Shown here: positions 1 through 10,437 of the stretch, piece by piece
Position numbering within the stretch: position 1 is the first letter of the stretch
Layout: each line of letters opens with the position of its first letter
Source of the DNA: Limnanthes douglasii subsp. nivea
Lineage: Eukaryota; Streptophyta; Magnoliopsida; Brassicales; Limnanthaceae
Assembly (NCBI GenBank): GCA_036936605.1
Contig: JAUPFV010000002.1
Span: 197,121,273-197,185,272, forward strand
DNA: 64,000 nucleotides
Reading direction: 5' to 3'
Position numbers and translations under genes: made by a program
Notes under the pieces: model-generated
The model's database searches: none
What the model saw: the letters and a program-made list of their open reading frames with translations, nothing else
Told to the model about the DNA's origin: nothing

Positions 1-1
1 A

Positions 2-1669
2 TTGGTGGCACCAACAGGGGAGTATATGTTTCAAGCTATAAGATTTGGATTTCATGCTTCGAATAATGAAGCTGAATATGAAGCTGTGCTAGCAGGATTG
101 CGGTTAGCAAAAATTTGTGGAGCAATATTCGTGCGCTTAGAAACAGATTTGTAGTTGGTAGTTAACCATGTTAAAGGAATATCAGAGGCTAAAAAATACC
201 GTTTAATGTTGTATTTGCAAGAACTTCGAAGTGTGATGGCACAGTTTGAAAATGTTGAGGTGGAGCATATTCGAAGAGGAAATAACATAATGGCTGATTC
301 TTTAGTAACAATGGCTTACTCTGAAGAATATCCATGGATTGTGACACAACCATTGCCTTCGATTATATCAAGCTCTGAGCAGTGTGAATTTGTTGAGGAG
401 GTAATAGGTGATTCGGTGCGTATTCGGGGTGATTGGAGAACTGACTTGTTAAATTTTCTTGTAAAGGGAATACTACCTCTTGATAAGCACTTGCTCAAGA
501 AAATAAGGTATAAATCTCTTGGTTATGTGGTATTGGATGGGATATTGTATAAGAGATCTACATCGAGGCCTTTGTTACGATGTTTGAGTAAGCAAGAATC
601 TCAAAACATTTTATCTGAATTACACGATGGAGATGGGTCAGCTCATTGTGGCTTCAAAGCTTTAACACGTAGGGTATTGTTGGCAGGGTATTACTGGCCT
701 ACTATATTACAGGATGCCAAGTTGTTAGTTCGAGGTTGTGATACTTGTCAAAGGTATGTACATCTGATACATAAACCAGCGGCACCTCTAATGATAATCT
801 CTGAGGCGGTTCCTTTTGATAGATGGGGGATTGATTTGGTAGGACCATTGCCTATGGCTTCAGGTGGAAGATAGATGATTATTGTTGCCGTTGATTATTT
901 TTCGAAGTGGGCAGAAGCAGAGCCCTTAGCTGGAACAAAAGCTAAGGATGTGATCAAGTTTATTCAAAGTAACATCTGCTACCGTTTTGGAGTTCCTCGA
1001 AAAATAACAACAGACAATGGTCCCCAATTTAATAACAAGGAAATGGACTCTTTTTGCTCCTCGAAAGGAATACAACAATGCTTTTCTACTCCTTTCCACC
1101 CACAAGCAAATGGGCAGGTGGAAGTTACAAATAGATCTATTTTGGAAGGTTTGAAGAAAAATTTGGCGGGAGCAGCAGGGAAATGGCCAAATTATCTTCA
1201 AGAAGTGTTGTGGGCATATCGAACAACCCCTAGAGAGGCCACAAAAGAGACTCCTTTTTCTTTAGTGTATGAAATGGATGCTGTGTGCCCTGCTGAATCT
1301 ACATTGCCTTCCTACAGGTTATTGCGATATTCCGAAGTAGATAATGATGAAGCTAGAAGGGTTGAGCTTGATTTGTTAGAGGAAAAAAGGGTCAAAGCAC
1401 ATTTGAATGTGGTTCATTATCAAACCTTAATGAGAAGCAGGTACGATGCTAAAGTTAAGAAGAGGGAGTTCAAGGTTGGCGATAAAGTGTTGCGAAAAGT
1501 ATTTCTTCATACTAAGGACAAGCACCTCGGAAAATTGGCTCCGAATTGGGAGGGTCCTTATGAAGTCAAAATGAAGGTCAAGCCAGGGACATACAGGTTG
1601 TCTGATCGTGAGGGGAGGATGCTCAAACACCCTTGGAATATAGAACATTTGAAATTGTATTGTGAGTAA
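2..1669 (+). pseudogene. Gypsy-A pol fragment: RNase H and integrase
   Basis: The frame starting at base 2 reads through RNase H (NNEAEYEA motif, then LETDL-stop-LVVN where SDSQLV is usual, then NNIMADSL). Next comes the integrase zinc region (SAHCGF with a downstream CDTC pair), a DDE core with VDYFSKW, TDNGPQF and NGQVEVTN, and a C-terminal GPY-type module (NWEGPYEV) ending in NIEHLKLY. All three DDE residues are present. Two in-frame TAG codons, at 152-154 and 872-874, break the reading; both sit where glutamine or a similar residue is usual and fit CAG to TAG. The protein would copy and insert the element. The copy is a pseudogene. Confidence 0.93.
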
Positions 1670-1699
1670 AATTGAACTTCGAATTTTTACAAGACAGAC

Positions 1700-1750
1700 A
1701 TACTCTTTCCTTATCTGTTGGCCCAGAAAGGTTTTAATGAGGTGTCTGGT
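1700..1750 (+). other. Conserved noncoding motif after pol (Gypsy-A copy)
   Basis: About 30 bp after the integrase stop there is TACTCTTTCC, then TTGGCCC, then AAAGGTTTTAATGAGGTGTC. The same arrangement follows pol in Gypsy-B (18799-18846, minus), Gypsy-C (30016-30066) and Gypsy-D (37511-37561, minus). From memory, similar CTCTTTTTCC...GGTTTTTAACGAGG blocks lie near the polypurine tract of many plant LTR elements. Its function is not established. Confidence 0.7.
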
Positions 1751-1902
1751 TAATATTGAATTTCATAATAAAATTTCTTTTGGCCATTGGTTGTTTAGTA
1801 TGATGAATGATTTGTTATTTTGGTAACTTGGCAAAGACTGATCATCTTTGAAAGTTGACCAAGAATAATTTTCCAAAGCAATAGCTTTGAAGAAACAACC
1901 TA

Positions 1903-2140
1903 TTTCGAGGTGCCACGTCTTATGAGTGCATCTAAATTTCGAGGTGCCACGTCTTATGAGTGCATCTAATTTTCGAGGTGCCACGTCTTATGAGTGCATC
2001 TAATTTTCGAGGTGCCACGTCTTATGAGTGCATCTAATTTTCGAGGTGCCACGTCTTATGAGTGCATCTAATTTTTGAGGTGCCACATTTTATGAATACA
2101 TCTAATTTTCGAAGTGCCATGTTTTATAAGTGCACCAGAA
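1903..2140. repeat. Seven tandem copies of a 34 bp unit
   Basis: TTTCGAGGTGCCACGTCTTA begins each 34 bp unit. The CGAGG/CGAAG core recurs at exactly 34 bp steps (1906, 1940, 1974, 2008, 2042, 2076, 2110). The first five copies are nearly identical and the last two have drifted. The array fills the gap between the convergent 3' ends of pol (+) and the antisense gene (-). A related but more diverged array sits at the same place in Gypsy-C. Confidence 0.95.
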
Positions 2141-2257
2141 ATTTGAAATATTAAGAAAGTTTCTTGTTTCATCGGATAAAACTTGAAGCTTACAAAAAAG
2201 GAGAAAACTACTTAATTAAAACACACAAAAACAAACGCGACATATATAACCTACTGT

Positions 2258-5056
2258 TTAGTCATCCTCTTCTTCCGATGACCCTTCAGAAGCATCATCT
2301 TCCTCTGAGGAGTTTGATGGCACCTCGAATGCTTCCTTTGGACGATCTTCCTCTGGAACTTGTTTCCAAAATTCTGTTAAATTCAACCTTGGATAGGCAG
2401 CATGGATTTCTCGAAGAAGATCGATAGCTGTTTGAGTTTGAGCTTTCTTGATACCATTAAGCATCACAGAACCAACAGCAGCTTCGGCTTTCTTGACGAC
2501 AGTTTTCTTTTCCTGCTCGAATCCTGTTTGAAGCGTAGTCAATTGAGCTTGACAATTTTCCAGTTTTTCCTGAGTTTCCTTAACAAGTTTTTCAGCATCG
2601 GTAGATTTTTTCTTTTCCTCGAACATGGCAGTAGAGTGTTGGGTATTCATATTTTCAAGAGCCAGACGATGAGAAGTTTCCAAAGCTTTGATTTTTTCTT
2701 TATGCTCTTTAAGAAGCTTCCCTTTTTCAGCTTCGAAATTTTGAAGTGCTTCATTTTTCGAAGCCTTTTCAGATTCTGTTTCCTTTTTGCTCTTGATTAA
2801 TTCTTGTGCAAGGAGCTCCAATTGTGTGTGTGAATTGTTCACTTCTTCACATAATTTTTTGGCTGCAGCACTTAAATTAGTAAAAGGTCGAAGGATTGAA
2901 GTTACCTCATCGGATCTGTCGGGGTTGGGCAAGTTTGATGGGTGATGATGAGCAGGAACGATTGCATTAGATGTTTAAGTTATGGCAGCCCCAATAGAAG
3001 TTGATGGAATGGTGTTGACAGGTCGAGAATCTTCACCAGTGACTGCAAAATCCCCGCTCGAGTTGAAATCTTCGAGGTTAAGATATTCAATTTCTTGGCT
3101 ATCTCCTAGTGCCAATCCCCCTTGAGGATTTTCTTCAATGAAGATTTTCTCATGCACTTCGGAAGCCAATACCTCTTCGAGCATGTCAGCTTCGTTCTTT
3201 TTCTTTGGAGTGGTGGACTTGCTCTTTTTCTTCTTTGGAGTATTGTTTTCTTTCTTTTTCTTTTTCAGTGCAGGTTCGTCCTCTTCGGATATTGGAGGAA
3301 GTTGAGATGCAGGCGCTTTTCGTTTCCCTACAGGCTTCGAATGTTTGGAAGGGTTAGCCTTGCTTGTGTTGGGTTTTTTGAGGGTTAGCTTTCCCTTCTT
3401 TTTTAGTGGCAGGTGACTGTCAGATCGATTCCTGGTGGGAAGGTAGGTTTTCCCATCTGGTGCGAGAATTCTTTGGACCGTTTCGATGGGATCTGGGGGG
3501 AGCATCGGATCTTCAGGGAAGTCAGCTCCCAAGGTTATGCGCCACAGATGGTTGTTGACAAAGTTGATTGGTTGAAAGGCTGAGTGAAAACCATTTCCCC
3601 AGGCTTTCTCTGCCCACTCAGCCATTCTCTGGAAGATAACCTTTGCAGTCTTTCGACGACCTTTAAATCTCCTCGGAATTTCTGAAAAAAGAATAAACAG
3701 TTAGATAAGTGGACTTGGTTAATTTGGCTAGGCTTAATAAGTTAAAAAAAATGTTAACAATACAACAATGATTTACTTACTGCTATCTCTCCAAGTGAGA
3801 GTAAGTTTTGAGGGGTTGTCATCGGAAATCTCTTTACCATTTTCCCAAGCTCCTGATAAAAAGACAAATCTTTGCTTCCAAAATTTATCAGCTTCGAGGA
3901 GGTCGTCGATAATCTTCAGATCATCCTCCAAGGTTAGGTAGTGGAATGGTAAAACTGGCCCATTTGAGATTTTGGTCAGTGAGATGAAGTCTTCTATTTC
4001 GAGGGGGATGCCTCCTAGCCTCGATACCATGATAGCAGAGAATAAAGTGAACAGCTGGTTTGGAGTGACTTGTGTTGGGCACAACCCAAGAATTTCGAAG
4101 TACCTCACAATCATTGGATCAAGGGGAAATCGAAGTCCCCAGTTGAAAAGCTCGGGGTAAACTACCAGTTCGTTCTTCTGACAACTCAGAGGTGTTTCTC
4201 CTTCTACTGGTAGTCGAAGAACAATGTTGTCTGTTAATCCCCATAGTTTCTTGAGTTCTTCTTTTTCTGATTCGAGGTAGTAGGTGTAGGGTACATTTTT
4301 TAGGGCGAGAATGTACCGAGGACAAAGTGGTTGAAGGTTTTCCTGAACCAAGGCAGCAACATCTTCGGGGAGGGTAATAGGAGGTTTCTTTCCTCGAATT
4401 TTCTTTGGAGGGATTACCCTATCAGCCTCGGATTCCCCTTCGGCATCGGATTCAGTGGCTTCAGAATCATTTTCTTTGTTATTTTCTTCATCGGTAGCCT
4501 CATCGTGACGACTTCGAGTTTGAGTCTCAGTTTGAGTCACAAGAATTGGTTGACTATTCTCTGGTGTAGCGTCAACCATTTCTTGTGGGGGAGGAGAGGA
4601 GGTTTCTGCATCGTCACCCATTGCTAGAAAGGTTAATTTTTTGTGAAGTTTAACTTTAACGGCTTCGGATTGTAGGACAGGTGATTTGAGTTGTGGTGTT
4701 TTGAGAGTTGGAGGTTGGTCAGAATTGACAGGCTTAGATTTTCGATTTGGTTTTAGTGATGGAGAAGTGGATTGATTTCGAGGAGGAGAAGATTGTTGGC
4801 TAGTTTCTGGGTTTGATGCTAAGTTTGGAGATGAATTAACTAGATTGGGATCGAAGTTACCATATTTGAAGGTGGTAGAGGAGAAACGAGGACCGTTGTA
4901 GATTAACCCAACAGCTTTGTATTCTTTAGCTCTTTTTTAAATACAGAGATAATCGTAAGCACCAAATACTTGATTACTAGAACCAGGGAAGAGAGATTTC
5001 TTTGGTTTTCTTTGGTTTTTAGGTTTAGATCTTTTGTATTTGGGGTACCTTCTCAT
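2258..5056 (-). pseudogene. Gypsy-A antisense gene (two exons, about 899 codons)
   Basis: Exon 1 runs 5056 to 3781. A 99 bp intron (3780 to 3682) begins GTAAGT and ends TTTTTTCAG. Exon 2 runs 3681 to 2258. The splice is phase 1 and keeps the frame (exons of 1276 and 1424 nt). The product has a basic, Ser/Pro-rich N-terminus, then a globular domain at about residues 240-420 with NWGLRFPLDP, CPTQ, SRLGGIPL and FLSGAWEN. Exon 2 adds a short domain (EKAWGNGFHSAF, NHLWRI), a lysine-rich stretch at about 520-590 that may be a nuclear signal, a coiled coil at about 700-820 and an acidic tail. The domain resembles the plant 'putative gypsy type transposon' family (PF04195), recalled and not searched. 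Only two stops interrupt it, TAA at 4939-4937 and at 2977-2975. Biochemical function is unknown. Confidence 0.85.
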
Positions 5057-5219
5057 ATAATAGATGCTAATCTGGGAAGTTGTGTTTTTTGTGACTGAAG
5101 AAGTGGTGTTTCTGGGGAAGGTAGCAAAAGATGAAGATGAAGGTTGATGAAGAACAAGATGAAGATGGTTTAGGAAAGAGACGATTTTTCTAAAAGGTTC
5201 TCAGTAAAGTGGAGCTGAG

Positions 5220-5227
5220 TATTTATA
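5220..5227 (-). promoter_or_regulatory. TATA box of the Gypsy-A antisense gene
   Basis: On the minus strand this reads TATAAATA, 164-171 bp upstream of the antisense ATG at 5056. The antisense genes of Gypsy-B (15335) and Gypsy-C (45015-45022, minus) have a TATAAAT-type box at a comparable place. It lies inside the element, outside the LTR. Confidence 0.65.
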
Positions 5228-5609
5228 CTTAGAAAAAATGACGTTGAAAATTGGAAAAGGCAAAACCAGTGAATCGTTTTCATTGGGTGGAATGTGAAAC
5301 ATGGAGGAAAACTTGCTGTGTCATAGACCTATCAAGAAGGGTCCAATCAGTCTTTCAAGTAGGGGTCAAGAGGTTTGAAGTAGAAGTAAATATGTAATTT
5401 TGGTCAGAAGATTCGAAGTGAAAGTAAGGTTGTATTTCAAGTTGGTAGATTCGAAGTGAGTGGGGAGGTTATCTGCACTTATTCTTAAATTCGAAGTGAA
5501 GTTGCAAGTCATTAGGCTCAATCATAATGAAGGGGCTGGATGAAAGAAGTTTTATTCACTGGGAGTAATGTTCGAAGAGTGAATAGTTCTTATAAAATTG
5601 TCTATATAA

Positions 5610-5625
5610 GAACTAGGGGGGCTAC
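5610..5625 (+). other. Polypurine tract of Gypsy-A
   Basis: GAACTAGGGGGGCTAC lies directly before the LTR start TGATAAGG. Gypsy-C has GGACTAGGGGGCTAC before its 3' LTR at 45482. A purine-rich primer for plus-strand DNA synthesis is expected here. Confidence 0.75.
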
Positions 5626-5940
5626 TGATAAGGAAATATATTCCTTAGGGACTTAAATGCAATTAATAAGGACTTGAATGATAAGTTCTATTAATATAGA
5701 GTAAGATTAAAGTTTTACAGGAAGAATAGGGACTGAACTGTAAATAAACCCCTTATGTAACCGAACTTGTAACTAACTCACTAGGCCTATTTAAAGAGGT
5801 CGAAGAGACTGACTGCACCTATGAAATAATCAGAAGCGAAAGATTATTTTCACTACCTAGAAATCTCTCTGTTGATTCTTGATCAATATTCTCAATCTTC
5901 TCAATTCAATCTTTATTCTCACCAGTATCTACTTGAGACA
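5626..5940 (+). repeat. 3' LTR of Gypsy-A
   Basis: It starts TGATAAGG right after the polypurine tract and probably ends at TTGAGACA. That end is set by comparison with the Gypsy-C LTR, in which a TATA-like box (here CTATTTAAAG near 5786) lies about 150 bp before an end shaped TATCTTACAGTTAACA. The LTR is about 315 bp. The 5' copy is outside the window, so the end is an inference. Confidence 0.7.
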
Positions 5941-8344
5941 TAGTTATATCTTTCATAATGAATGGTTGTATTTTAATGATTCTTTAGACATACTATTTAT
6001 ACTATTTTTAATAATGTTATAATATAGAGTAAAAATATTAACCAGTAATAGAGCAACACATCCGACTACTTTATCAGGTTTTGTTTGGTGACAAAGGTTT
6101 ATTGAATTCATCAGATCGTAGTTATTTTACTTTACCAGGTATGTAATAAACCATTTTAGAAGCTAAAATATCCCCAAATATAAAGAAGATATATGTAAAG
6201 CATGCTAACATTATGAACACTATTAGAACATCTTACTAATTGCTCTCTTAGTGTTCTTATTACCTTACTTATTTCATTCTATAAACACACAAAATAATAA
6301 GTTAATATAAGTACATGATAAACCTGAGACACCATGATAGATGCGTGACACTGTAATTCATGATAAACGTGAGATAATGTTATGCATGAAAAATACTGGA
6401 TAAGTAATGTTTGATAGACTTGGGACAAGATAATGCATGATAGACGCATGACAATTTTATGCATGATAGATGCAACATAATTTTATGCATGATAGACGCT
6501 GGATAGCGTAATACATAATAGATGATGAGCAAATAATGCTTGGTAAATGCATGACATGGTAATGCATGATAAATGTTGTACACTATATATAAAATGCACA
6601 TCAGGTATTATAATAGTTTAAAATATGTAACAAAACATATAATTTCATACCTTTATCATTTTATTTGTAATTGGTTTTGCTCGGTTTGTTTTGACTTTTC
6701 TTGTTGTTTCATCAGAAAAGTATGTCTTCACTATTCTTGATTATTCTTTTGTTTCCAATTTTTTTGTTCATTTTTTGTTATTTAGTGTTATATGTTCTTT
6801 TTTATGCTTCAAACCAAATATAATCTTAACATCATTGGTTGTAAGTGGTACCAACTTTGTCCCTAATATGAACGTCTTTTCCTTAACATTATATGTTTTT
6901 TTTAATTTGTACAATAAAGTTTTTTTTTGTAAGAGTCTTTTAGTATTTTCTTCCTAGCATCTAGGTGTACCTGTTTTATTCTACGTTCTTTTATCTAATT
7001 TATAATTCCAAAAGAGTCTGATCTGAAAAAACAAACTGCTGACATCATTTTTCTTGTAAGGATTACAAGATTAGACTTACAAAGTAGATGGAGGGATACA
7101 AGACTGTACAAAATTAATGTGAAGCCATGCAATGACGCGAGACCATTTACCAATATATGCGGTATTACTTACAAAGAAAATAGTTGATGCGGGACTATAC
7201 ATAATTAAGCATAACTAAAATTTAATGCGAGACCAGTTATGAAGTAGATTTCAGACTATTTATTAACAATAATTATTTCGAGACTAACTCACAGTTATAT
7301 TTAGGAGTAATGCGCGCAAAAAAATGAAAAATTAGTTATACAATATGATAGATGTGTAACAATAGTAATTATGCAAACTAAAAACTAACAATATTACTAA
7401 AAAACGAAGAGAATGATGATCTATATTACTAACTAAAAAAATGGACAACGGTTGATCTTTTTATACATTCAAACTCTAGTTCTATAAAACAAATTGCACT
7501 GCAAATTGAAGAAGATGATCGAAAGTATTATCTCTTACTGTTAACAGAAAATAATCAAAACTTTATTATTGACGGAAACTATTTAAAAAATGGTTGATTT
7601 TGGAACCGAAAAATATAAATTTAAAAAAGAAAACATTCATAGATAATAGGTAAATATGAGATTTTGTTTTTGGTGTAGGTAATATTTTAGTTAATTTTTC
7701 GTTTTTAAACTTAATTCTATATCAAAGACAATTTTGATAATCCGTTAAAAAAATTGAATCTCAACAGACTAGAATTTTTTAGGTTGTGTTTCAATTAATA
7801 AAACAGTCCTTTATTTATCTCAGATATTATGTTTTGGTCGTAAAAATAACTAATTAATTTTTATTAAATGTATTCTTTAAAAATAATTAACAAAAAATTA
7901 AAAATATAAAAACAAATGATTGGAAAGGTTAAAAAATACGCAGAATAAAAACATATAGTGTATATAAATGGAAAGAAAAAGTTTAAACTAAAAAAAAGTT
8001 ATAGTGCTTAATTCAGAACCAAACTTGTAGAGACTTGAGAATTGACTCACAGACTTTCTCTAACAAACGTCAATTCTTCATTGCTTCTTCTACTTGGAAA
8101 AAGAAAAAGAAAGACAAAAGTAACAATAAACAATTTTATTGGATACACGTTACAAATCTATCGCTTTTAAGACATTGATTGCTTTATTCACTCTCATTAC
8201 CAAAATCCTACCCACTCGGTCCTTCATTTCCTTCGCATTTCATTCTCCCCTCAGTAACAACTAACAAGCATCAAGAAACCTGAACGACAAGCATTGAAGA
8301 AATCAAGAAGTTTGGTTCCTTTTTTGAAATTTCATCAAAGCTCC
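5941..8344. other. Intergenic AT-rich stretch upstream of the membrane-protein gene
   Basis: I see no credible gene. The stretch holds a minisatellite at about 6300-6580 and a looser repeat at 7100-7330 built on ATGCGAGACCA-like words. Its last 300 bases (CT-rich, with a conspicuous run of C/T before 8340) are the likely promoter and 5' UTR of the gene at 8345. Confidence 0.5.
6300..6580. repeat. Degenerate minisatellite with unit TGCATGATAGACG
   Basis: About ten imperfect copies of a 25-28 bp unit containing GCATGATAGACG or GCATGATAAATG, often followed by CATGACA. The GCATGAC/GCGTGAC words resemble those flanking the AT-rich block at 24.0-26.9 kb, so both may come from the same class of noncoding element. 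Confidence 0.75.
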
Positions 8345-9057
8345 ATGGAATCCATGGAAGAGTAAGCTCATCTCTCTCACCTCAGATTTAGATCTATTTT
8401 CTCTGTCTCTCTCTCGCTTTATTTCCATTACTAAACCCATCTCAGGTTTAGATCTCTCTCTCACACTAAAAGTTTTAGTTTTTTTTTGGTTTTTTTTGAA
8501 GATATGGACCAAAAGATTCATACACGAGCAACTCAGGTAGAAGAACAGTTTCCTCCACGAGCGTCCATGTCACCGCCCTCGACGGATTAGTGAATGTGAA
8601 CTCACTCTTCACGATAGCCGTCTTCGTGGGTTTGTCCCTAACCACCCCAGGCCTCCGCAGCCTGGAGGAGAGAACTGGCTGCGATGCCGGAGCTGACGTG
8701 GCACGGAAGCTACTGGTGTTTGAGGTGGTTTCCTTCAGTTTCTTCCTGTTTTCATCCCTGGTGGCGCAAGGGTTGAAACTTGCAATCAATTTACTGAACA
8801 GCAAAGACGTTGATGAGGCGTTTCGTGCCCACATTAACCTCCCGGTTCTTCGGCTAGGGATGTTGGCGTCCGCAGTGGGGTCTGTAATGGGTTGTTTGTT
8901 TTTAATGCTGTCGATGGTGAATGTGATTCAGATTCGACTTGGTATGCTGTCTTGTGGTAGCAAATCAGCTGCTCATGCTGTTGCTGCTCTGGTTACGTTG
9001 GTTTCATTTGCTCTTTTGCTCTACATTTCGACTGCTATTTATGCTTTCACTCACTAA
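8345..9057 (+). CDS. MEE60-like four-helix membrane protein (two exons)
   Basis: Exon 1 (8345-8361) encodes five codons plus two bases. The intron (8362-8501) starts GTAAGC and ends in a T-rich tract plus GAAG. Exon 2 (8502-9057) restores the frame at a GAA codon, giving 190 residues. The model is chosen because codons upstream of the first in-frame GTG at 8590 read TSVHVTALDGLVNVNSLF, typical of this plant family, and because the splice joins them to a good ATG. Four hydrophobic segments lie at about 38-56, 76-104, 120-147 and 165-188. I recall the family as related to Arabidopsis MATERNAL EFFECT EMBRYO ARREST 60, of unknown biochemical role. The family name is the uncertain part. The gene appears intact. 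Confidence 0.82.
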
Positions 9058-9916
9058 TTTGAAGAACACTAGTTGGAATTTTAAGTGTAACCCTTTTTAT
9101 GTTATGCTTAGTTTTGCTTCAAAGAATGTTTGGTGAGTTGTGATTGGCCCAAAAAAAAAAGTGAAAATTTGAAGTGGAGGTATAATTGTTTTTTCTCTAT
9201 CTTCTAGTGATTTTTTGGTCTTGAGTTTGAATGATGGTATTACTTATCGACTTTGTTATGGATGTGCTTAATTTCGCTAGTTCGTATCTTCAACCAGGGA
9301 GTTATGACTAAGTCTAGTTAACAAGTGAAATATAAAACTAAAGGGATTATTATCTCTACTGTTTTATCCTTAGTGAGTTGGCTTATGGTTGTGCTTAGTT
9401 TAGTGACTTACTAAATCAATGAAAGAACAAAAATTGAAGTAGAAAGGTATAATCTTTCTGAGGTTATCACTTATCAGTTTCCAGTTTGCTAATGTTGTGC
9501 TTAAGTTTAACTTTTTGTTAATGAGTGTCTTGTTTGGTGGAGTACAAAGCTGTCTTGAATTGGTTGGCTTAAGCGCAGGTTCATATATATGATTCCCGTT
9601 ATTTGTGCTCTTAAATTCTGCTTAATTGTTAAATAAGTCTGGAGAGCTAAGGGAGTCTGCTTTCTTATTTTCTATACTATGATATTTGTGGTTTGTTGCT
9701 TGGTGTTTTGGTCGGCAATGGATGCCAGCTCTGCAATAGACTCCCATTCTCGCACTAGACATCCATTTGGGGACCGTCGGTCGACAACAGATTCGGATTT
9801 AGAACCTGGTCGGCAGGATTTGATGGGTTCCCACTAGATTCGGTGGAGGAGTGGGTTGCCACTTTTTTTTTCAAATTTATTTATTTTATTAGAGTTTGTT
9901 GAGATTTTAAAAGTTT

Positions 9917-9981
<65 letters not shown>

Positions 9982-10128
9982 TTTAAAATTATTTTTATTG
10001 TTTAAAAATTATAATAAAAAAAATACAGTAGCTACATAAAAATATGGCAGGTGTTTGTTAAAAAAAATCAAAACTATAAAGTATAATATCATTAAAAAAA
10101 TAAGTTTGAGTTATGAATTTAATTTTAA

Positions 10129-10159
<31 letters not shown>

Positions 10160-10437
10160 TATAATTATAAGAAAATCTAAAAAGCACTATAAATAAAATA
10201 TGTCATTCCAATTAAAAAGAAGGTTGTTTAATTTGTTTGACAACATTTACGTGTATTTATCATTTTTCTTCTCTAGTTTTATTTTATTTTTTTGTTTATC
10301 ATATGTTTTGGTAAGACGGTCCTATAATTGTCCAAAATATTTTTCATTGTTCCAAACCATGAGGCGATTGAAATATAGCCGATAAAGCTTATTCATCTGT
10401 GGTAACTATTATAGAAGTTTTTTGGAGGTCGTATCTG
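9058..10437. other. Intergenic: 3' flank of the membrane-protein gene, microsatellites
   Basis: The first few hundred bases are presumably 3' UTR. A TA microsatellite (9920-9976) and an ATA/TAA run (about 10130-10160) follow. Bases 9720-9870 are GC-richer than their surroundings and look like a relic of something else, not identified. The end of the stretch may include the degraded 5' LTR of Gypsy-E, but no partner copy is left to compare. Confidence 0.5.
9920..9976. repeat. TA dinucleotide microsatellite
   Basis: An uninterrupted run of about 28 TA units. Confidence 0.97.

Larger units (their letters stand above)
1..5940 (+). mobile_element. Gypsy-A: 3' part of a Tat-like Ty3/gypsy LTR retrotransposon
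   Basis: The window opens inside the RNase H domain of a gypsy polyprotein on +. Integrase, a spacer of 34 bp tandem repeats, a minus-strand gene, a purine-rich tract and a 3' LTR follow. Gag, protease, reverse transcriptase and the 5' LTR lie outside the window, so no target duplication can be tested. The order pol, then antisense gene, then LTR is the same as in Gypsy-B, C and D. Extra antisense ORFs downstream of pol are known from the Tat lineage, so I assign it there. The element is inactive as seen, because pol has in-frame stops. Confidence 0.9.

Noticed and set aside
5941..6076. Longer 3' LTR for Gypsy-A ending TTTATCA at 6076 (inverse of the TGATAA start)
   Set aside because: Comparison with the Gypsy-C LTR, where the end is fixed by the adjoining primer region, puts the end about 150 bp after the TATA-like box, at about 5940. 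The match at 6076 is short and probably chance.
6300..6580. CRISPR-like array
   Set aside because: The repeats are imperfect with no unique spacers of constant size, and the DNA is eukaryotic; this is a minisatellite.
9720..9870. GC-richer segment with GGTCGGCA words as a gene exon
   Set aside because: No open frame of useful length and no splice context; left as unexplained intergenic DNA.
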